Assembly: GCA_947623455.1 (NCBI GenBank)
Contig: OX392535.1
Location: 42,990,688 to 43,054,687 of the forward strand
Direction of reading: 5' to 3'
DNA from: Mimachlamys varia
Taxonomy: Eukaryota; Mollusca; Bivalvia; Pectinida; Pectinidae
DNA: 64,000 nucleotides
In this document: piece after piece, positions 57,735 to 64,000 of the stretch
Numbering within the stretch: position 1 is the stretch's first letter
Layout of the letters: the number at the start of each line of letters is the position of its first letter
Translations under genes and position numbers: made by a program
The notes under the pieces: model-generated
Told to the model about the DNA's origin: nothing
What the model saw: the letters and a program-made list of their open reading frames with translations, nothing else
The model's database searches: none

Positions 57735-58112
57735 AAACGTTCACGGTAATTAGCACCCTGTCCCTATATTAGCCCCCCCCCCTTCTATAGAGGGTACATT
57801 AAAATTATATTAGAGCTCATTTAATCGTGAAACAGCAAAATTATTCTATGTTACAGTGCAGTATAAACCTCATTGTGCACATGTTAACAAGAAAATGACC
57901 AACAAATATATTTGTTCGAATTGTACCAACTTGAGATGACTATAATGTCACACATCTAAAGAACTATCCATTCATAATACATCATACATATTTATTTTAT
58001 TAAAACAATATGCCATTTTTCGTCCATATGCAATTGTTATCCTATTAAGCTCCCCCTTTGGAAGTGATTTTGTAGGCATCCTTAACACTTATTACAGCGA
58101 ATACGGTATTGG
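57735..58112. mobile_element. MITE-like element with TACCGTATTCGCTGTAAT end
   Basis: The complement of the right end reads TACCGTATTCGCTGTAATAA. The left end reads TTCACGGTAATTAGCACC, apparently missing its first bases, followed by a C-run and TTCTATAGAGG. A similar end is at 30173. Boundaries are approximate. Confidence 0.4.
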
Positions 58113-58389
58113 TTCTTTTCATAAGCTAGGCAACTAGAGTAATGCCAATTTAAATTTGTAATGTTGATGAAAATTGGAAACTATCCACATTTCCATGTTA
58201 GTGTTTTGTTTCATTTCTAAATTTGCATACTTACCAATGTCTGGCTTTTATAAAATTCACTTATTTCTAAATTCAGAACGAAGAATTTTGTTTTTAACAA
58301 TGCTTTTGTATTTCTTAAGACTGAAATGTATTTCAGGTATTGTATTCCAAATCAGGGAAGAATTTTATACTGCAAGTAGCAGTTCCTTT

Positions 58390-59771
58390 TTAGTCCCCCA
58401 CCGGAATCCGGGGGGGACTATAGGTTTGCGTTGTGTCCGTCAGTCCGTCTGTCCGTCCGTCCTTCCGCACACTATTTGTCCGGGCTCTATCTCCCATACT
58501 ATAAGACACTGGAACTTCATACTAAGTGTGTGGGTTCCCTGTGGGAAGGCAGTGTGTCGCATACAAAAACCGGGTCACTGTGACCTATATTTTGACCTCT
58601 GACCTACATTTAAAAAAAAGCTTGTCCGGGCTCTATCTCCTACACTATAAAGCACTAGAACTTAATACTTAGTAGTATTGTTCTCTGTGGGAAGGCAGTG
58701 TGTCGCGTACAAAAACCGGGTCAATGTGACCTATATTTTGCTATTTTTTGACCTCTGACCTACATTAAAGTAAAAGTTTGTCCGGGCTCTATTTCCTACA
58801 CTATAAAGGACTAGAACTTAATACTTGGTAGTATGGTTCCTTGTGGGAAAGCGGTGTGTCGCGTACCAAAACCGGGTCACTGTGACCTTTATTTTGCTAT
58901 ATTTTGACCTCTGACCTACATTAAAGTAAAAGTTTGTCCGGGCTCTATCTCCTACACTATAAAGCACTAGAACTTAATACTTGGTAGTATGGTTCCCCGT
59001 GGGAAGGCGGTGTGTCGCGTACCAAAACCGGGTCACTGTGACCTATATTTTGACCTCTGACCTACATTAAAGAAAGAAAAATTTGTCCAGGTTCTATCTC
59101 CTACACTATTAAGGATTAGAACTTTATACTTGGTAGTATAGTTCCCTGTGGGAAGGCGGTGTGTCACGTACCAAAACTGGGTCACTGTGACCTTTATTTT
59201 GCTATATTTTGACCTCTGACCTACATTTAAGTAAAAGCTTGTCCGGGCTCTATCTCCTACACTATTAAGGATTATAACTTTGTACTTGGTAGTATAGTTC
59301 CCTATGGGAAGGCGGTGTGTCGTGTAACAAAACCAGGTCACAGTGACCTATATTATTCCCAGTGACAAACAAACCTGTGTTCTTCTCAGATCACCATTTA
59401 ATCAATATACAGTACTGTTGAATTCAATGTAAGCATAACAAACAACATCTTGTTATTATTATTACAATTTCATGTCTATTGCAGTAAAACCTGTCTATAA
59501 AGGATACCCAATAGAAAAACTAAAGGTGTCCTTCATAGACTTGTGTCCTTTATATAGAGATCATTTATAGAGTATACCTACAGTGTACATGTATTTAGTG
59601 AGAATGGGATGGTTCCTGTATAGAAGCGGGTCTCTGTAAACTACATCTTCACCTTTCAATACATTGAAGAAAATACATGACCTTATTGCATCTCGAGATT
59701 CACACTCATTGCTATTGGATCTCAAGATAACAACCCGGTGGGGGACTGTAATTCGTTGAATTATCTTGTTT
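58390..59771 (+). mobile_element. tandem-cored element, family 1 copy C
   Basis: Same 5' end (TTAGTCCCCCACCGG) and 3' end (CCGGTGGGGGACT 59735-59747, hairpin, CTTGTTT) as copies A and B, with about six core units. The core joins the tail inside the endonuclease remnant. 59352-59421 still encodes the last 23 or so codons, including FFSDHHL with the motif His intact, ending in the same TGA. Confidence 0.75.
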
Positions 59772-59830
59772 GAAATATTTCATAATTCTTTTTACAAAGT
59801 TCGAAATTGGTTCAAGAGGGTGATGTTTTT

Positions 59831-61470
59831 TTAGCCCATCATCATCAGATGGGGGGCTATTCAAATCAACCTGCTTCTATGATCTGTCCGTGATCCGTGG
59901 TCCGTCCATTGTCTGTCCATGGTCTGTGGTCTCTGGTCCATGGTCTGTCCGTGGTCCGTCCATTGTCTGTCCATGGTCAGTGTTCTCTGGTCCATGGTCT
60001 GTCAGTGATCCGTCCATGGTCTGTCCATGGCTTTCCGTGGCCTGTCCGTTGTCCGTCCATGGTCTGTCCATGGTCTGTCCGTGGTCCATCTATGGTCTGT
60101 TGGTGGTCCGTCTATGGTCCGTCGGTGGTCCATCCATGGTCTGTCGGTGGTCTATCCATGGTCTGTCCATGGTCCATCCATGGTATGTCGGTGGTCCGTC
60201 TATGGTCTGTCGGTGGTCCGTCCGTGGTCTGTCGGTGGTCCATCCATGGTCTATCCATGGTCTGTCGGTGGTCCGTCTATGGTCTGTTGTTGGTCCGTCT
60301 ATGGTCTGTCGGTGGTCCATCCATGGTCTGTCGGTGGTCCGTCTATGGTCTGTCGATGGTCCGTCCGTGGTCCATCCATGTTCTGTCGGTGGTCCGTCCG
60401 TGGTCTGTCCATGGTCAGTCTATGGTCTGTCGGTGGTCTGTCGGTGGTCCGTCCGTGGTCTGTCAATGGTCTGTCCGTGGTCCATCTATGGTCTGTCGGT
60501 GGTTTGTCCGTGGTCTGTTCGTGGTCCATCCATGGTCTGTCGTTGGTCCGTCCATGATCTGTCCGTGGTCCATCCATGGTCTGTCCGTGGTCTGTGGTCG
60601 ATGGTCTGTCCATGGTCTGTCTGTGGTCTGTCCGTAGTCAATGGTCTGTTTATGGTCCTTGGTCCGTCCATGGTCTGTCTGTGGTCCGTCCGTGGTCAAT
60701 GGTCTATCTATGGGCCTTGGTCCGTCCATGGTTTGTCCGTGGTCCGTCCATGGTCTGTCTGTGGTCCGTCCATGGTCAATGGTCTATCTATGGGCCTTTC
60801 TCCCTCCATGGTTTGTCCGTGGTTCGTTCATGATCTGTCCGTGGTCTGCCGTCCTTCCACCATCCATCGTCCTTCCACCATCTGTTGTCTGTGAAAGTGA
60901 GCCCTTCCTTAAACAATTCTTGTTATTACTATATCTATTATATTGCTTAGTACTGGATGGATCATTCTCAAATTTCATATGTAGGTTTCCCATTGTGCCT
61001 AGTTGTGCATAGCCATTTTCAGACAGATTTGATTAACAATATGGCCGACAGGTGGCCATCTTTGATTTTGAGAAATAGTTTGTTTTTGCTATTTCTTGAC
61101 CATAGCTGGATGGATTATTCCCAAATTTTGTATGTAGGTTTTTCCTGGTGATTAGTTTTGCCCTTTCAATTTTGGGACTGATCAGAAAAACAAAGTGGCT
61201 GACAGACGGCCATCTTGGACTTTGACAAATGTATTTCAAATGTAGGTTCTGCTGGTTTTAAGTTGTTTTATTTATTTTCGGGACTGATCTAAAAGAAGAA
61301 AAAAATATCCTGCTACCACTTTTCAACTGATATTGCCTTTTCTTAAGAGAAATTCTCAAATTTTATAGTAACTAAAATTAACGAGAAGGGAAAAGATCCA
61401 ACAATTTAAGAACAAAATAATAAAGATTGTCTATGGTGGGTGCCAAAATCACTCTAGGATCTCTCGTAAT
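59831..61470 (+). mobile_element. tandem-cored element, family 4 (TTAGCCC end)
   Basis: The 5' TTAGCCCATCATCATCAGAT folds on GGGGGGCTATTC. An expanded GTCC-rich 11-bp array follows (59885-60870), then diverged units at 60940-61260 with GGCCATCTTTGATTTTGAGA and a 3' region GGTGGGTGCCAAAATC..AGGATCTCTCGTAA. The 3' hairpin is partly decayed but is clear in the minus copy at 28556 (AAGATC..GATCTTTTGTTG). Confidence 0.6.
59885..60870. repeat. 11-bp GTCC-rich minisatellite
   Basis: About 90 units of the types TGGTCTGTCCG, TGGTCCATCCA and TGGTCTGTCGG, often paired into 22-bp forms. Long frames on both strands (up to 334 codons, WSV and DHGQTMD repeats) follow from the array and are not called as genes. 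It appears to have grown from the GTCC leader found just after the 5' hairpin in families 1, 4 and 5. Confidence 0.85.
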
Positions 61471-61590
61471 TTGTGATATTCAAATTATTGCCCATAAAAA
61501 AAGTTCAGCCATTTGTTTAGAATGTATCTGCTTGTTCTTATTTCAATCAACAAATAAAAATTTGAAAGTTTCAGCTTTCCAGGATCAACA

Positions 61591-61977
61591 TTAAAGGCGC
61601 AATATACGTAACTTTCGGCAAAACTTGAAGCAAATATCAAGCCTTATAACTTTTTATATTTATAGATTTAGTTAATATTAACTGAAATCGGCAATATTCA
61701 AGATGAATTCTTACGTGGTTACTGGTACAGCAGCAGTTGAAACTAAGTATTTGTAAACACGCATCCATTTTGAGCTGTCTTCGTTTTGTTGTTGAAGTGG
61801 GCCCAACCTGAATTGTTTTCAATTCTTTGGATTTTTCTGTCAAGAGTTTCTTGTTAGTTACCGCTCAGGTTTACTTCGTTTTAGATGTATTTTTGCACGG
61901 TTATCAACTGGATTTTTTGTCAGAATTTTTTTTAGAATCATGAAAACTTTCCTGAAGTTACGTATATTTGGCCTTAA
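61591..61977. mobile_element. TTAA-flanked MITE, copy 2 (379 bp)
   Basis: Same family as 17549-17943, with TTAA at 61591-61594 and 61974-61977. It sits within a tandem-repeat body. The sister unit at about 62108-62122 reads CAGGGTCAACATTAAGGTC, which shows the intact TTAA site. Confidence 0.8.
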
Positions 61978-62280
61978 ATATGGTCTCCATTACTATTTTT
62001 AGAAAATCTTTTTCAACGCTCAAGTGACTTCATTTGTCAATTTTGATCAAACTTCACATGTTGGTTAAGTATCATGATACCTTGAACAAATTGGTGTTTC
62101 AGTATTCCAGGGTCAACATTAAGGTCACTGTTACTATTTATAGAAAATATTTGTCATCGATCTAGCAACTTCATTACTCTACCAATTTTGATCACACGTA
62201 CTTCACTTATTGTTCACTTGCCATCGCCAATGTCAAGGTCACCATAACTATTTATAGCAGATCTTTGTCACCGATCTAAT
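61978..62280. repeat. tandem-cored element body, 2 units of about 150 bp
   Basis: Units contain GTTACTATTTATAGAAAATA, CAATTTTGATCA and GTCAAGGTCACC. The left neighbour is split by the TTAA MITE. No ends found. Confidence 0.5.
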
Positions 62281-63611
62281 GCGAGAGGATTTGTATTTTT
62301 TGCGATGTTATGATAGAGGAAAAACCAATAATGTTCGCTCACACACAGTCCTTCGAAATGTGGAACGCATGATTTTAACAGAGAATGACTGGCAACCACA
62401 TGTTGAATGACTAGTACACATTTATGCAAACTTGGACAATCAATAAAAAAAAATAAGAGAATACCGAAGCGTCAACAAAACCATAATCCGAACCCAAAAC
62501 TGATTAAACAGAGGCAAAATATGACCAACGAGACATGGAGAAAAAAGTACAAGAGAATAAGACCAAGTGTTTCAGAAAAGTATTAGTCAAATCCAAGTAA
62601 ATATGATAGTCTCAAAGTGAGAACTGAGGCATAATTCTCAATTACAACAAGCAGGCATACTAATCAGCATATTCAAAAACGTCCATCTTCATATCATACA
62701 AAGATGTAGATTTACATTATTGTGTAGCGTCTGTAACATCTTTAAAGTTACTCCAATGGAATTTTGAGTCAACTGGATTAAGACTGATCCGATACAAAAT
62801 ATGCATATGGAACATGGAAATGGACTTGTGCAGACCTATTTTCCATGTTTTGCTTCTAAAGTGCGTCACTATATAACAAAAAATTTGGAGTTGATGGTTT
62901 TAAAATTTACTGAAGCAGTAAAGTAAAATGTTGGAATGCATGTGAACTGCGTAAGGTTGTTATGTTTTCTCGTAGATCAAAGGTCCCATCAAATAATCCA
63001 TGGTATTGGCCAGGATCGTCATCCACGAAGGCATTTCCTGTTGGTATACCCAATATTCCTGTGGATTTAATCGACCATAATCGGCGATTTCCTAGACACG
63101 TGAAAATTGCCGTTTCTTAGCGACTTCATTGTCCTGTTACATTGTACGTTAATTAAAGAACACTGCACCCAACATTTTAATGAACATTTTAATTAAAAAT
63201 AATGTTTATCTTACATGAAGCTTAAATATTATGCTGGAAGTATTACATTACGTTCATGTATATTTCATGAATGCTTTGTTTGTGGATCGCAAACTTCAGT
63301 TGATCCTTTTAAATTCTTAAATTTTTTTGAGTTTTAGCACATTGTTTTTGCTGTATATGGTGGTCAATGTAATTTGTTTCCCACACTTTTATATTTACCA
63401 TGATGGCTTCCCTAGTGTTAATCTGGACTGTATTCACAGTAGTATAGATGAAGTCAAGACCACCAGACAATAACATGATGTCAATTTGTTGCTTTGCACG
63501 TCCCCTCAGAACACACATTATAGATTAGCGTTTATCATAAAGCTCTTCCAGTATGTTAAAATACAACGAAAAAAAAATTGATAAATTGGGAAAAATTACA
63601 TGATTTCGATG
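62281..63611. other. non-coding
   Basis: 62490-62600 shares a dispersed repeat with 28320-28445. Otherwise AT-rich without recognised features; the 69-codon minus frame at 63309-63518 has no family resemblance. Confidence 0.35.
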
Positions 63612-64000
63612 TACAGTGGAACCTGCTTATTATGATATGCTATTTGCCAGAGAAAAATATCATAAGAACAGATGTATTATAATAACTGCTAAAGCTGTTT
63701 TAGGTCATTTTTATGTTATCATAACCGGAAGTGAGGCATATAATCACCAGCCATAAATTAATATGAAAAAACAGGAAGATATCATTATAATTTGATATAA
63801 TGAAAATTAAAATAGTTTATCTTTGTGAAGATTTTACTTTGCCATCGTAATGATCGATCAGCCTCCAATGTGTTCTACTTTTATTTTCAAATAACTTTGA
63901 GATATGCCTAAGAACTATCATTTTGCTTCATCCTAGCCAACAATACTGCAATGTAACAGTCAATAAGATGAAAGAATTGATATAAATTTGCTGTGTTTTG
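63612..64000 (+). mobile_element. left end of a TA-flanked MITE, cut by the window
   Basis: TA at 63612-63613, then CAGTGGAACCTGCTTATTAT. Internal TATCATAA and TTATTATAAT strings are like those of the MITE at 47227, where GTGATATTAA repeats. The right end is not seen before 64000. Confidence 0.45.

Noticed and set aside
59890..60894. 334-codon open frame (and antisense frames) rich in WSV or DHGQ repeats
   Set aside because: Produced by the 11-bp GTCC array; open on several frames of both strands, no start context, no domain.

Overview
The window looks like nuclear DNA from a mollusc, most likely a bivalve. The evidence is AT-rich intergenic and intronic sequence, tRNA-derived SINE heads whose bodies resemble SINEs common in bivalves, many minisatellites, a DIRS-type tyrosine-recombinase retrotransposon, and several families of tandem-repeat-cored elements that resemble the pearl/HINE (non-autonomous Helentron-like) elements of bivalves. 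The assignment rests on these families; no database search was possible.

Genes are sparse. One protein gene is convincing: an intronless-CDS class A GPCR on the minus strand (39517-40968, 483 aa) that resembles FMRFamide/neuropeptide receptors. Three or four short candidate first coding exons with good GTAAG-type donors are seen: minus 705-728, plus 2249-2302, plus 30981-31003 and plus 31170-31253. They suggest that most of the window is intron or spacer of genes continuing outside it. Nearly all other open frames come from repeats.

Layout. 0-5.9 kb: possible head-to-head promoter region, AT-rich introns, one SINE. 5.9-7.85 kb: three minisatellites (27, 32 and 50 bp). 8.9-15.2 kb: two tandem copies of a 'TTAGTCCCCC' element and one 'TTATGTCCCCC' element, the latter interrupted by a TA-flanked transposon. 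15.3-32 kb: MITEs, SINEs, decayed tandem-cored elements and a triplicated Gag-like fragment. 32.35-38.91 kb: a structurally complete but coding-dead DIRS element with inverted terminal repeats and an internal complementary region. 39.5-41 kb: the GPCR. 44.2-45.6, 47.2-48.8, 49.2-49.8, 51.0-52.5, 52.9-53.6, 53.7-54.4 and 54.8-55.1 kb: a run of satellites with units of 28, 35/39, 31, 21, 26, 52 and 33/37 bp, two of them split by transposon insertions. 56.8-57.3 kb: a 145-bp-arm palindrome. 58.4-61.5 kb: a third 'TTAGTCCCCC' element followed by a 'TTAGCCC' element whose core is an 11-bp GTCC-rich array. 61.6-64 kb: a TTAA-flanked MITE and AT-rich sequence.

The most interesting signal is the end structure shared by at least four otherwise unrelated element families: a 5' TTA(T)G followed at once by a C-run/G-run hairpin, a tandem-repeat core, a 3' subterminal inverted repeat, a small 3' hairpin, and an end like CTTGTT or CTAGTT. 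The tail of the copy at 8925-11071 still carries the C-terminal part of an endonuclease-like domain ending in a stop codon, which points to the autonomous parent.
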